A stretch of 64,000 nucleotides of DNA from Noviherbaspirillum aerium (GCF_008929045.1 NZ_VFAH01000015.1:79165-143164), one strand, 5' to 3'; numbered from the stretch's first letter, positions 1 to 8,284 are shown. Translations and numbers: made by a program. The notes: generated from the letters alone by a model not told the origin.

Positions 1-205
1 TTTCACCGTGGAAGGCGAGTATGTCGAATTGAATCAGCTTCTAAAGCTGGTTGGGATTGCCGATAGCGGAGGTGCGGGCAAGGCCATCGTCGCGCGAGGG
101 GAAGTGTTTGTCGACGGACAGGTGGAAATGCGCAAAACCTGCAAGGTCCGGCCGGGTCAGATGGTAAGCCTGGGCCATATCCGCATCAGATTGTTGGCGG
201 GATGA
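1..205 (+). CDS. S4-domain RNA-binding protein (YbcJ-like), 5' end cut by window
   Basis: The reading frame is open to the left edge and ends with TGA at 203-205. It encodes a small S4 RNA-binding fold: the segment VELNQLLKLVG followed by SGGAGKAIVARGEVFVDG and a final KVRPGQMVSLG is the usual S4 helix-helix-hairpin. The family (E. coli YbcJ type) is about 70 residues, so almost the whole protein is present and only a few N-terminal residues should lie outside the window. A GTG at 8 could be read as a start, but residues F-T lie in frame before it, and the family normally starts a little upstream. Members are thought to bind structured RNA; the exact target is not known from this sequence. 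Confidence 0.8.
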   Translation, partial: FTVEGEYVELNQLLKLVGIADSGGAGKAIVARGEVFVDGQVEMRKTCKVRPGQMVSLGHIRIRLLAG

Positions 206-248
206 CTACAAGCCGACTGCAAGCCGTTCCCGCTGAAACTGCGTGCGC

Positions 249-599
249 TCAGCCTTCCCCGTCTTCCTTTTCTCCCTGCTGTTTCGCCCAGCGTTCCGCC
301 CAACGCTGGAGGGGCATTAATGCATCGAGCAATTCCCTCCCCTGCCGGCTGAGCGCATAACCGGCGGGCTCTTCCAGTATCACGATATCCGAGTCGCGCA
401 ATTCACGCAGCCGTTGATTGAGAACGGTGGGCGACATGTCGTCGCAATGCTCACGCAGCTCCCGAAAGGTAAGAGGACGGTCGCGCAGTTCCCAAAGGAT
501 GCGCAATACCCAGCGCCTGCCAAGCAAATCAAGCAAAGCCATGACGGGCCGGCCTGTCCGCGAACCGCGAACAGACATTCCAGGTTTGATCGAAGCCAT
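249..599 (-). CDS. HxlR-family winged-helix transcriptional regulator
   Basis: A 116-residue protein with the complete HxlR winged helix. The segment VMALLDLLGRRWVLRILWEL is the N-terminal helix pair, RPLTFRELREHCDDMSPTVLNQRLREL is the recognition region, and ALSRQGRELLDALMPLQRWAERWA is the C-terminal dimer helix. HxlR proteins often act as redox or electrophile sensors through an N-terminal cysteine; here the only cysteine lies in the recognition region (REHCDDM), so the sensing mode is open. The start codon at 599 is preceded by a perfect palindrome at 619-635, a likely autoregulatory operator. The gene is divergent from the carboxymuconolactone-decarboxylase-like gene that starts near 960, and is its most likely regulator. 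Confidence 0.9.
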   Translation of the reverse strand: MASIKPGMSVRGSRTGRPVMALLDLLGRRWVLRILWELRDRPLTFRELREHCDDMSPTVLNQRLRELRDSDIVILEEPAGYALSRQGRELLDALMPLQRWAERWAKQQGEKEDGEG

Positions 600-618
600 A
601 ATTTCCCGCTACTGAATG

Positions 619-635
619 TGTAGCAATATGCTACA
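619..635. promoter_or_regulatory. candidate HxlR operator
   Basis: A perfect inverted repeat, TGTAGC-AATAT-GCTACA, lies 20 bases upstream of the HxlR start. Additional GTAGC half-sites occur nearby: GTAGC at 642-646 and its complement GCTAC at 608-612. The clustered half-sites in the divergent promoter region suggest cooperative binding by the adjacent HxlR dimer. The binding protein is inferred from position only. Confidence 0.55.
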
Positions 636-959
636 GTAAACGTAGCATGCAGTCCATATGCTGCGCGCCCAGGCCGTATCCGAGAAGCGTCGAGCGGTTC
701 GGATTTGAGTTAAGCACCGCAGGTGCGGATGCAGACACGGACCCAACTGCAGCCTATCGAATACAGCCTGGAACGGATTGCGGTGGGTGCACGGAAGAAT
801 CGATTTGCACTGGGAGGCGGCATATCAAGGCGAGAAAAACGCCGTTTCGCGGACCACATCATCGCCAGACAACGTAACCATGCGCCAGACACGCCGATGC
901 AATCTTCTATTCACCCACAATCCGCTCTATTACCCTGCCTGCTTACTAAAGGAGAAATG
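636..959. other. intergenic region, no gene supported
   Basis: This divergent region between the HxlR gene and the gene starting at 960 is longer than a simple promoter. The frame of the downstream gene stays open back to 723, but the extension has no family match I recognise. The ribosome binding site sits at 949-954, just before 957-960, so I read the extension as non-coding leader. No hairpin or tRNA-like structure stood out. Confidence 0.4.
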
Positions 960-1514
960 ATGTTGGAATCCGCCACCGATCCTAGACTTGCTCCATTCAA
1001 TGGTCCTTATGATGCTGCAGTAGCTGACGCTCTGGCTCGCGCCATGCCTCCGGGGCAAGCGCCGCTCAAGCTGTTTCGCACCATGTCGCATAGCCCGAGA
1101 GTACTGACACGGATGTTCGCCGGCAGCTTCCTCGACAAGGGCCCGCTGACCTTGCGTCAGCGCGAGCTGATCATTCTCCGCACCTGCGCTCGATGCAATT
1201 CCGAGTATGAATGGGGAGTTCACGTCGCCTTTTTCGCAGGCAAGGCGGGCCTGAGCGGCGATGAGATCCGCGCTAGCCGCGAACCGCTGTATACATCATG
1301 GAGTAAAAGCGACGGCCTGCTGCTGAGACTGGTTGATGAGCTGCATGATCGTGCACAGGTCAGCGACGAATTATGGAAGGGGCTTCACGAAGAATTCAGC
1401 GCCGAACAACTGCTTGAGCTGGTTGCGCTTACGGGCTACTACCATACCATCTCTTTCATGACGAACGCTTTTCGGATCGAGAAGGAAAGCTTTGCACCGG
1501 GCTTTGCTCCCTAA
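960..1514 (+). CDS. carboxymuconolactone decarboxylase / AhpD-like protein
   Basis: A 184-residue protein of the carboxymuconolactone decarboxylase (CMD) superfamily. The diagnostic region runs from LTLRQRELIILRTCARCNSE through YEWGVHVAFFAGKAGLS, with the CARC cysteine pair followed by the conserved YEW..H. CMD-like proteins include gamma-carboxymuconolactone decarboxylases and AhpD-type peroxidatic disulfide proteins; this one resembles the stand-alone members often found next to HxlR or MarR regulators, and its substrate is unknown. Two ATGs are adjacent (957 and 960). The AAAGGAG at 948-954 sits at better spacing from 960, so I chose that. A clear terminator follows at 1562-1584. Control by the divergent HxlR regulator is an inference from context. 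Confidence 0.85.
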   Translation: MLESATDPRLAPFNGPYDAAVADALARAMPPGQAPLKLFRTMSHSPRVLTRMFAGSFLDKGPLTLRQRELIILRTCARCNSEYEWGVHVAFFAGKAGLSGDEIRASREPLYTSWSKSDGLLLRLVDELHDRAQVSDELWKGLHEEFSAEQLLELVALTGYYHTISFMTNAFRIEKESFAPGFAP

Positions 1515-1561
1515 AACTGCTTCTCGTGTTCGACGCCTCCTCCCTTGAAAGAGGTCAAAAC

Positions 1562-1586
1562 AAAAGGCCGCAATGCGGCCTTTTCT
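1562..1586 (+). terminator. rho-independent terminator
   Basis: A ten-base-pair stem AAAAGGCCGC / GCGGCCTTTT with an AAT loop is followed by further T residues. It lies 48 bases after the stop of the CMD-like gene. The A-rich left arm means it could also stop the converging phasin transcript. Confidence 0.85.
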
Positions 1587-1636
1587 TTGGGGGCAATCAT
1601 CGAGCAGGATACCTCGATGTTGCTCAGGGCAATGCT

Positions 1637-2191
1637 TTACACTGTCGCGGCCTGGGGTGAGGCTGGCGTGAACTGGCTCGCGGCGTTGGCGAGATTCGTT
1701 TCGAATGCCTGAACCGCCTGCTTGGCTGTCTTGTTGAATTGTTCGTAGCCTGCAGCTGCATTGCCGAATGCGGTTCGCAGTATGGCCACGGCATTTTCCG
1801 AGCCTGGTGGCGCATTCTTTGCGGCCTCGTCGACAAATTGTCCGACTTGGCGACTGAAGTCCGCGAACTGCCGCTCCGCGGCGCGGGAAACCTCTGCCTG
1901 CATCCCGCTTGCAATATTGGCCAGATGGCCGTTATAGGCGACTGCCTTGTCCAGTGCGGGCTTCGCTTGCGCGTTGATAAGCGCGACGAACTGTTGCGGA
2001 TCCTTCGCCTCCAGCAACTGCCGGGTTGTTGCCGACGACTCGTCGAGAGACGCCTTCGCAGCCGTCAGATTAAGTGTCCACAGCTTCTCCATGCTTTCGA
2101 GCGCTTTGCCGCTCAAGGCAGTGTACAAGTTCAGACTGGATTCGATATTGGCTTTGGCTGCTTGGGAAATGGCGTCTTGGGATGGGAACAT
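1637..2191 (-). CDS. phaP: phasin (PHB granule-associated protein)
   Basis: A 184-residue protein that matches the phasin family of beta-proteobacteria: MFPSQDAISQAAKANIESSL near the N-terminus, then a long amphipathic Ala/Gln-rich helix with FADFSRQVGQFVDEAAKNAP and a C-terminal segment ending in QAFETNLANAAS. Phasins coat polyhydroxybutyrate granules, control their number and size, and keep the polymer surface accessible. The start at 2191 is fixed by AGGAG just upstream; the open frame extends further upstream but without phasin-like sequence. A good sigma70-type promoter (2271-2299) and a palindrome at the expected start site precede it, which fits the PhaR-type repression known for phasin genes. 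The PHB biosynthesis genes lie 3.5 kb away. Confidence 0.93.
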   Translation of the reverse strand: MFPSQDAISQAAKANIESSLNLYTALSGKALESMEKLWTLNLTAAKASLDESSATTRQLLEAKDPQQFVALINAQAKPALDKAVAYNGHLANIASGMQAEVSRAAERQFADFSRQVGQFVDEAAKNAPPGSENAVAILRTAFGNAAAGYEQFNKTAKQAVQAFETNLANAASQFTPASPQAATV

Positions 2192-2246
2192 GTTATCTCC
2201 TAGAATAGGGCTCGATAGACCACAGAGAGCATGGAAAAGTTGCGGG

Positions 2247-2263
2247 TGTTGTGCATTGCAACA
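2247..2263. promoter_or_regulatory. candidate PhaR-type operator at the phasin start site
   Basis: The imperfect palindrome TGTTGTGCATTGCAACA sits at the predicted transcription start of the phasin gene. A related motif, TTGTGCAATGC, lies at 2308-2318, just upstream of the -35 element. Phasin genes in beta-proteobacteria are typically repressed by PhaR, which is titrated by PHB. No phaR gene is in this window, so the link is inference. Confidence 0.5.
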
Positions 2264-2270
2264 GCCGCCT

Positions 2271-2299
2271 ATTTTAAGGACGCTTGATGCCGCCATCAA
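2271..2299 (-). promoter_or_regulatory. predicted phasin promoter
   Basis: On the minus strand, TTGATG (2299-2294) and TAAAAT (2276-2271) are separated by 17 bases and lie about 80 bases upstream of the phasin ATG. The -35 element is part of a small perfect inverted repeat, CTTGATG-CCGC-CATCAAG (2283-2300). Confidence 0.55.
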
Positions 2300-2542
2300 G
2301 GATGTTCTTGTGCAATGCGGGAGCGTGAGCTCAGGCTTTTTCCTGGTGGTCTTTATTGCTTCAGATCGCGATCGTTGGAGCATGAAAGCCGAACGCCAGC
2401 ACATGACCGCTACCTCCATGAAATTCTCAAATCAGCTAAGATAAATCACATGGCCAACCTCAGGCGGCGAACGTCGTGCCGCTTCAACCTGCGTCGTCGC
2501 GAAACGCACGATGTGCGGTGAGCAATAACCGGATTGATCAAG

Positions 2543-3547
2543 ATGAATAACGACCCTCACCATGCGCGGCTTTATTATCTCTTTGGTCCGAACAATACGC
2601 CGCAGCGCGGCTCATGGCTGAGCAGATTTCCGGCCGGCATATTTGCCATCTCTGTCGGATTATTCGGATTGGTTGCTGCATGGCGCCGCGCGGCCGCATC
2701 CGGTTGGAGCGGCGCTGCCACGATCAGTGAAATGATCCTTTATCTCGCCCTGACGATCTGGGTCATATCAACGCTCCTCTATGCACTCAAATGCAAGCGC
2801 CATGCACAGGCCGTACTGGACGAGTTTCGCCACCCCGTGCAAGGCTCGCTCCAGTCGCTGATTCCCTTGTCTGCCCTGCTGGCGGTGATTCTTCTGCAGC
2901 ACCCGGAGCAAGGCATCTGGTTGCTATGCTGTATTGGCGCGTTGCTACTGAACGGCCTGATCGCGGGCCGGACAATTTACCTGCTTGCGACTGGCCAATT
3001 GCCGCGCAACGCCGTTACGCCAGCTTTGTACTTGCCTGTCGTAGGAGGCTTTCTGGTGGGGGCCATGGCACTGGCTGTCCTGCATTATGATGAATGTGCG
3101 GCACTGCTATTCAGCACCGGCCTTTCCGGTTGGGCGATCCTTGAAATGCGCGTTCTCGGTCAATTGTTTGAAGGCCCGATGCCTGAACCGCTGCGGGCAA
3201 CCATCGGCATAGAACTGGCGCCGCCGGCCGTCGCGACCTTGTCGGCAGCGACTCTTTGGCCGAGTCTGCCGTCCCAGGCGATCATGCTAGGCATTGGCCT
3301 GACGGTGATTCCGTTTGTGAGCGTCTTCGCGCGTTATCGCTGGTGGAGCCGGATTCCCTTCGCGATTGGATTCTGGTCATTCTCCTTTCCGGTGGCCGCC
3401 TTCGCTAGTGTCGTGCTTGAGGCAAGCCAGCGTGGGGGCTGGCCATCATGGATCGGCATGCTGGCCCTGTTCGCAGCGACCGCCGTGATCGCCTGGCTTC
3501 TGCTGCGCACCGCGATACTACTGGTACGCGGGCGGCTTCTGCCGTAG
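2543..3547 (+). CDS. TehA/SLAC1-type (TDT family) membrane transporter
   Basis: A 334-residue, very hydrophobic protein with about ten membrane helices. It shows the TDT/SLAC1 pattern: an N-terminal RFPAGIFAISVGLFGL helix, ELRH-like EFRHPVQGSLQSLIPL, and later FEGPMPEPLRATIGIELAPPAV. Family members are anion channels or exporters (tellurite-resistance TehA, C4-dicarboxylate transporter Mae1, plant SLAC1). The substrate cannot be told from sequence; a small anion is most likely. A TTG at 2534 is in frame, but ATG at 2543 is the more conservative start; neither has a strong ribosome binding site. It stands alone, divergent from the phasin gene. Confidence 0.8.
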   Translation: MNNDPHHARLYYLFGPNNTPQRGSWLSRFPAGIFAISVGLFGLVAAWRRAAASGWSGAATISEMILYLALTIWVISTLLYALKCKRHAQAVLDEFRHPVQGSLQSLIPLSALLAVILLQHPEQGIWLLCCIGALLLNGLIAGRTIYLLATGQLPRNAVTPALYLPVVGGFLVGAMALAVLHYDECAALLFSTGLSGWAILEMRVLGQLFEGPMPEPLRATIGIELAPPAVATLSAATLWPSLPSQAIMLGIGLTVIPFVSVFARYRWWSRIPFAIGFWSFSFPVAAFASVVLEASQRGGWPSWIGMLALFAATAVIAWLLLRTAILLVRGRLLP

Positions 3548-3633
3548 TAGATTTTGAGAGGTTATGAGGAGACTATCGGGATTCAATGCCCATCCCAAAT
3601 CATGAGATGAGTTACGGCGGGCATAGCGGGCAC

Positions 3634-3810
3634 CAGAGCCTGTTCACACTTGATCCGGGAGATGCGTACCCACCATAACGCGCACTGGTGGCGTTACAAG
3701 GGAACGGCGAGCCCTCCTTGCCGCAGCGCCGCTACGACGCGTCGTTGTGCCTGGCCCTGCAACGCCTACGGCGCCTTCGCGCTTCCGGATGCAGTGTGAA
3801 CAAGCCCTAG
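3634..3810. repeat. small palindromic interspersed repeat, copy 1
   Basis: About 177 bases with imperfect terminal inverted repeats: left end AGCCTGTTCACACTTGATCC, right end the complement of CTAGGGCTTGTTCACAC. The reverse complement of this copy matches the sequence at 7995-8284 along nearly its whole length, including the core GTTGCAGGGCCAGGCAC and ACGACGCGTCGTAG blocks. It has no coding potential of its own. The terminal repeats, lack of an ORF and intergenic placement resemble a non-autonomous, MITE-like element. The 300-base-plus stretch between the flanking genes holds nothing else I recognise. Confidence 0.7.
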
Positions 3811-3938
3811 TGGGGCTTGCCAGGCTGATGGGTTGGGATGGATACGGTGTCAACAGTGCTCGCGTATGTCCGTACGTAGGCACTCCGGCTCTTCAACGCA
3901 ATTCCGAACCGCTCGTGACGCTTATCCAACCCAGCAAC

Positions 3939-4655
3939 CTAGCGCTGCAAGGTTTCAGTACGCCTGCTGGATCGCCGTTCAACGGAATGCGACGATACGC
4001 AGAATTCGAGGTTGGTGATGCCAATTGCCCCTGGCGGACCCGCCACGAAATCGAAGCCGCTTTTGACAGGAAACAGGCAGTCATCGCGCAGGATAAGATC
4101 GGTATGACAGTTTGGCGTGGGCGAATACAGGTGTTCCTTGATGGCATCCCAGATGGGCGGTGTTACCCAGCCATAGAGATAGAGCTGGTTTGGGTAAAGT
4201 GAACTGTCCGAGTCGAGATAACCCTTCTGGTTTTTTTGCAGCGGAGGTTGCTCAGGTGTCGAGTTGACGACCGCAAGATCTACCGACCCCTCGCCGATAG
4301 GATAGGCTTCCTCGTTCTGATACGAAGTATAGGCAAGGCGGAGATGCCATCTGCAGATGAGCGCGATCTTCTTTTCCATTCCGACCTTTTCAGTCGCCAT
4401 GGACAGCCCGTCGGTGACGGTCAGCTGGGTACACATGATCTGACCGATCAGTGTCGGCTCCAGCCGCCTGAAATCCTCGAGATTCTCATGCAGGTTCCAG
4501 AACAGCCATTTGACGCGTTCGCCCTCGGTCATGTCCGGCAGGTCGGAGATGGTCTTGCTTCCATGCGACTCGATCGTCCGCATGACGTCCTTGCGCATCT
4601 TTTCATGCGCCTCATCAATTTCCGCACCAAACCGATGGATGTAATCGCTCCGCAT
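3939..4655 (-). CDS. hypothetical protein
   Basis: A 238-residue soluble protein that I do not recognise. It begins MRSDYIHRFGAEIDEAHEKM, carries a charged helical N-terminal half (KWLFWNLHENLEDFRRLEPT), and a tryptophan- and tyrosine-rich middle (LYPNQLYLYGWVTPPIWDAI). There is no signal peptide or membrane segment. The frame is open further to a TTG at 4709, but GGAGAGG at 4659-4665 stands at ideal distance from the ATG at 4655, so I chose that start. The C-terminal 20 residues are Arg/Ser-rich and may be a recent extension. It is isolated: nothing nearby on the same strand suggests an operon. Confidence 0.65.
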   Translation of the reverse strand: MRSDYIHRFGAEIDEAHEKMRKDVMRTIESHGSKTISDLPDMTEGERVKWLFWNLHENLEDFRRLEPTLIGQIMCTQLTVTDGLSMATEKVGMEKKIALICRWHLRLAYTSYQNEEAYPIGEGSVDLAVVNSTPEQPPLQKNQKGYLDSDSSLYPNQLYLYGWVTPPIWDAIKEHLYSPTPNCHTDLILRDDCLFPVKSGFDFVAGPPGAIGITNLEFCVSSHSVERRSSRRTETLQR

Positions 4656-4935
4656 AAACCTCTCCGAAAAAACGCTGCTGGATAACTCAGTGTAGGACTC
4701 AATTTCCAAATGAACAGGGGTGTCGGCACGTGCAGCGACAATGCTTGCAGCGATGTCAACAATCCTGGCGGATAGAGTTTTATCCTGCCTGTAAGTTCAT
4801 GGTTCCGGCGAGATTACGGCATTCCCGCAAACAGGCCGGATATTTCGGGCATGTTCAAGGGACGGACAAGGGCCGGTATCGGATAGTATCGGCCATCCAA
4901 CCTGTCCCGAATGACCGAAATCAAGAAAGCAAACC

Positions 4936-5592
4936 ATGCCGAGCCTGATCTATATTGCCGACCCGATGTGCTCCTGGTGTTATGGCTTTAGTGCTGAACT
5001 GAAGGCCCTGCTCGATGGCTTGCCGGGTCTTCGGCTCGACATTATCGTCGGCGGACTGCGCGCCTATAACACTGCGTCGATGGACGATGCCCTAAAGGCC
5101 AAGTTGCAGAACCATTGGAAACAGGTTGGCGAGCGTACCGGGCTGACACTGGCACCGGCAGCGACGGAGAGGAAGGACTTCATCTACGACAGCGAACCCG
5201 CCTGCCGCGCCGTGGTCGCTACACGCCTGCTCGCGCCCGCTGCATGCCTTGCGGTATTCGAGGCGATCCAGACGGCGTTCTATGCCGAAGGCAAGGATGT
5301 GACGCAGACCGGAATACTTTGCGACATCGCGGCCAAGGCCATCTCGGCGGCCGGCATTCCGATGGACCAGGAAGCATTCCATGCCACATTCAAGTCCGAA
5401 GCCGCCGTCATGGCGACGTATCAGGACTTCGAGCAGACCAAGCGTTGGGAGATCACAGGTTTTCCGACGCTTGTTCTTGAGCGGGACGGTGCACTCGACC
5501 TGGTGACATCCGGTTACGTCACCATGCCGGAACTCGTCGAACTGATGCAGGCCCTGGTTGACGCTGAAACGGAAACCACCGCCCCTGCCTGA
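4936..5592 (+). CDS. DsbA-family thioredoxin-fold protein
   Basis: A 218-residue protein with a thioredoxin active site CSWC at residues 12-15 (MCSWCYGF), a long helical insertion, and the cis-proline loop EITGFPTLVLERDG near residue 175. This is the DsbA/FrnE-like oxidoreductase group (often annotated as protein-disulfide isomerase). There is no signal peptide, so it should act in the cytoplasm, unlike true DsbA. Likely roles are thiol-disulfide exchange or a glutathione-dependent isomerase-like reaction; the partner is unknown. A strong bidirectional terminator follows at 5659-5690. The gene is monocistronic. Confidence 0.85.
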   Translation: MPSLIYIADPMCSWCYGFSAELKALLDGLPGLRLDIIVGGLRAYNTASMDDALKAKLQNHWKQVGERTGLTLAPAATERKDFIYDSEPACRAVVATRLLAPAACLAVFEAIQTAFYAEGKDVTQTGILCDIAAKAISAAGIPMDQEAFHATFKSEAAVMATYQDFEQTKRWEITGFPTLVLERDGALDLVTSGYVTMPELVELMQALVDAETETTAPA

Positions 5593-5658
5593 AGAACACG
5601 GGGCGTTGGCAGGCATACTCCTTTTCCTGCCCAGTCTTGTCGAGACCAGGAATAAATA

Positions 5659-5690
5659 AACCCTGACCGCTACAGCGGATCAGGGTTTTT
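5659..5690. terminator. bidirectional terminator between the DsbA-like gene and phaB
   Basis: The stem AACCCTGA-CCGC / GCGG-ATCAGGGTT with a TACA loop is followed by TTTTTT on the plus strand and by a T-rich run on the minus strand. It serves both converging genes. Confidence 0.88.
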
Positions 5691-5723
5691 TATTGGCAGC
5701 CGTATATCAGTGACCGGAGTCGA

Positions 5724-6464
5724 TCAATGCATGTGCTGTCCGCCGTTGATGGCGATGTTGGCGCCGGTCAGGAAGGCAGCCTCATCCGATGCGAGATAGG
5801 CGACCAATCCCGCAACTTCTTCCGGTTTGCCCAGGCGTCCCATCGGGATCTGCGGAATGATCTTTGATTCCAGGACTTCCGACGGGATGGCCATCACCAT
5901 CTTGGTGCCGATATAGCCCGGCGAAATGGTATTGACGGTCACGCCCTTGCGCGCCACTTCAAGCGCCAGCGCCTTGGTGAAGCCATGCATGCCGGCCTTT
6001 GCCGCAGAGTAGTTGGTCTGGCCGAATGCGCCCTTCTGTCCATTCACCGATGAGATGTTGATGATTCGGCCCCAGCCGCGTTCCATCATGCCATCGCATA
6101 CCGGCTTGGTCATGTTGAACACGGAATCGAGATTGGTCTTCATCACCGCATCCCAGTTGACCTTGTCCATTTTTTTGAAAGTCATGTCGCGCGTGATGCC
6201 GGCATTGTTCACCAGCACATCCACCGGGCCGATTTCGTCGGTGATTGTCTTGATGCAAGCCACTGCGGAGTCGTAGTCGGAGACGTCACATGGATAGGCT
6301 CGGAACTTGTAGCCCTGCGATTCCATCGACGCCAGCCAGTCCTGCGCCTTGGTATTGCCGGGTGAATAGGTCGTGACGACCTGATAACCGAGTGCCGCCA
6401 TCTTGATGCAGATTGCCTCTCCCAGACCACCCATGCCACCGGTAACTAATGCGACTCTTGCCAT
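5724..6464 (-). CDS. phaB: acetoacetyl-CoA reductase
   Basis: A 246-residue short-chain dehydrogenase that matches PhaB closely. It has the nucleotide-binding TGGMGGLGEAIC motif at residues 8-19, the NNAG motif (residues 86-89), catalytic Ser in INISSVNG, and Tyr152 and Lys156 in YSAAK. PhaB reduces acetoacetyl-CoA to (R)-3-hydroxybutyryl-CoA with NADPH, the second step of PHB synthesis. It follows phaA by 63 bases in the same direction, so the two form an operon driven from the promoter upstream of phaA. No PHB synthase (phaC) is present within this window, so phaC must lie elsewhere, which is common when phaAB is separated. Confidence 0.96.
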   Translation of the reverse strand: MARVALVTGGMGGLGEAICIKMAALGYQVVTTYSPGNTKAQDWLASMESQGYKFRAYPCDVSDYDSAVACIKTITDEIGPVDVLVNNAGITRDMTFKKMDKVNWDAVMKTNLDSVFNMTKPVCDGMMERGWGRIINISSVNGQKGAFGQTNYSAAKAGMHGFTKALALEVARKGVTVNTISPGYIGTKMVMAIPSEVLESKIIPQIPMGRLGKPEEVAGLVAYLASDEAAFLTGANIAINGGQHMH

Positions 6465-6527
6465 GTTGTTATCTCTCTCTATTGTGAGTTAGAACGAATG
6501 CACTGCCTTGCAACACACTGCCGAAAA

Positions 6528-7703
6528 CTAGCGTTCGATGGCCAGCGCCACGCCCATGCCGCCGCCGATGCAGAGGCTGGCAAGTCCGCGTTTTGCATCA
6601 CGCCGGATCATTTCATGGATCAGAGTCACCAGAATACGGCAGCCCGACGCACCGATCGGATGGCCGATGGCGATGGCGCCTCCATTGACGTTGATCTTGC
6701 TGGTATCCCAGCCCATCTCCTTGTTGACACCGATGGCCTGCGCCGCGAAAGCTTCATTGATCTCCATGAGATCGACTTCCTCATGCGTCCAGCCGGCCTT
6801 GCGCAGACACAGCTGCGAAGCAGGCACCGGCCCCATGCCCATGATGGTGGGATCGACGCCGGCGGAGGAATAGGCGCGGATGCGGGCCAGCGGCTTCAAT
6901 CCGAGCTGATCGGCCTTCTTGGCCGACATCATGATCACCGCGGCGGCGCCGTCGTTGATGCCGGAAGCGTTGCCGGCGGTCACCGTGCCGTCCTTGGCAA
7001 ATGCGGGACGCAGTGCCGAAAGGGCCTCGAGCGTCACACCGGGCTTGATGAATTCATCGGTATCGAAAACGATCGAACCTTTTTTCGAGGGGATTTCAAA
7101 CGGAATGATTTCATCCTTGAACTTGCCCGCCTTCTGCGCCGCTTCCGCCTTGTTCTGGGAAGCAGTGGCGAACTCATCCTGTTCCTGGCGCGAGACGCCG
7201 TATTTCTTGGCGACGTTTTCTGCGGTGACGCCCATGTGGTACTGGTTATAGACATCCCACAAGCCATCGACAATCATGGTGTCCACCAGTTTGGCGTCGC
7301 CCATGCGGAATCCGTCGCGAGAATTGTTGAGCACATGTGGCGACGCGCTCATGTTTTCCTGGCCGCCCGCAATGACGATCTCGGCATCGCCGCACATGAT
7401 TGCCTGCGCTGCCAGATGGGTTGCCTTCAGGCCGCTTCCGCATACCTTGTTGATGGTCATTGCAGGCACCATGTCGGGCAGGCCGGCGCGGATCACGGCC
7501 TGCCGAGCAGGATTCTGCCCGACGCCCGCAGTCAGCACCTGGCCCAAAATGACCTCGCTGACCATTTCCGGTGCAATGCCTGTCTTGGCAATAAGGGTTT
7601 TAATTACATGCGCGCCCAGGTCCGACGCTGCGGTCTTCGCCAGCGTTCCACCGAATTTACCCACGGCGGTACGTCCCGCAGCGACGATAACGACATCACT
7701 CAT
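6528..7703 (-). CDS. phaA: acetyl-CoA acetyltransferase (beta-ketothiolase)
   Basis: A 391-residue biosynthetic thiolase. Catalytic Cys88 lies in NKVCGSG, the active-site His in GHPIGASG, and the second Cys in CIGGGMG; length matches PhaA (about 393). It condenses two acetyl-CoA into acetoacetyl-CoA for PHB. The ATG at 7703 is preceded by GAGAGGAG and starts the canonical [19 protein letters not shown]; an ATG 21 bases upstream is less likely. Upstream there is a perfect FNR box positioned at -41.5 relative to a predicted TATGAT -10 element, so phaAB is probably induced when oxygen falls. Confidence 0.96.
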   Translation of the reverse strand: MSDVVIVAAGRTAVGKFGGTLAKTAASDLGAHVIKTLIAKTGIAPEMVSEVILGQVLTAGVGQNPARQAVIRAGLPDMVPAMTINKVCGSGLKATHLAAQAIMCGDAEIVIAGGQENMSASPHVLNNSRDGFRMGDAKLVDTMIVDGLWDVYNQYHMGVTAENVAKKYGVSRQEQDEFATASQNKAEAAQKAGKFKDEIIPFEIPSKKGSIVFDTDEFIKPGVTLEALSALRPAFAKDGTVTAGNASGINDGAAAVIMMSAKKADQLGLKPLARIRAYSSAGVDPTIMGMGPVPASQLCLRKAGWTHEEVDLMEINEAFAAQAIGVNKEMGWDTSKINVNGGAIAIGHPIGASGCRILVTLIHEMIRRDAKRGLASLCIGGGMGVALAIER

Positions 7704-7792
7704 TGCAACTCCTCTCCAAGACAAAACAGAATAAAAACTTATTTAAATTGCATTGCGCGGGCAAAGCGCATTGATAAAAGAGTCAGAGTTTC

Positions 7793-7834
7793 ATCATAAC
7801 GTTGAGGTAAATCATGCCGATTGATCTGGATCAA
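7793..7834 (-). promoter_or_regulatory. predicted FNR/ANR-activated (class II) phaAB promoter
   Basis: A perfect FNR box TTGAT-CTGG-ATCAA lies at 7821-7834, extended to an 18-base palindrome. On the minus strand a TATGAT -10 hexamer lies at 7798-7793, which would place the start near 7786 and the box centre at about -41.5, the standard class II position. FNR control of PHB genes is known in Herbaspirillum. Regulation here is inferred from motif and spacing. Confidence 0.7.
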
Positions 7835-7994
7835 TCCCCTCCAAGCGGAAAATGCACGCACTGCTGATTCTTATGATTCTTTTTGCCATGCTAACGTGCC
7901 CGGCTTTTGCAATATAGCAAGTTTTGAGCCAATCATGAAGAAAAAGGGCGAACCGGCTACGGGGCTTTACCTTTCAATACGCGGCTGCGCTTCA

Positions 7995-8284
7995 CCAAGA
8001 CCTGTTCATACTTGATTCGGGAGTGTGAAGGTGCCGTAAGCCTTGCAGGGCCAGGCACGAGGACGCGTCGTAGTGGTGCTACGGCAAGGACGACTCGGCG
8101 TCCCCTTGTAACGCTGCCATGCGACGCCTACAGTGCCTTCCGGGAGAGTTTCCACCGTAACGCGCGCTGGCGGCGTTGCATCGCTGGCAAAGGGGCCAGC
8201 CTATGCGTCGTCACCGCTACCGCCTCCGCCAACACGCGTTATGGTGCGAACGCATCTTTCGGATCAAGGGTGGACAGGCCCTAG
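7995..8284. repeat. small palindromic interspersed repeat, copy 2 (expanded)
   Basis: About 290 bases homologous to the reverse complement of the repeat at 3634-3810. The outer parts align (CCTGTTCATACTTGATTCGG at the left, CGGATCAAGGGTGGACAGG and CCCTAG at the right). An extra block of about 110 bases (roughly 8119-8231) sits between them and looks like an inverted partial copy of the same element. The terminal CTAG overlaps and supplies the stop codon of the MarR gene at 8281-8283. Confidence 0.7.

Noticed and set aside
723..956. N-terminal extension of the CMD-like protein
   Set aside because: A good ribosome binding site lies directly before 957-960, and the extension shows no family similarity.
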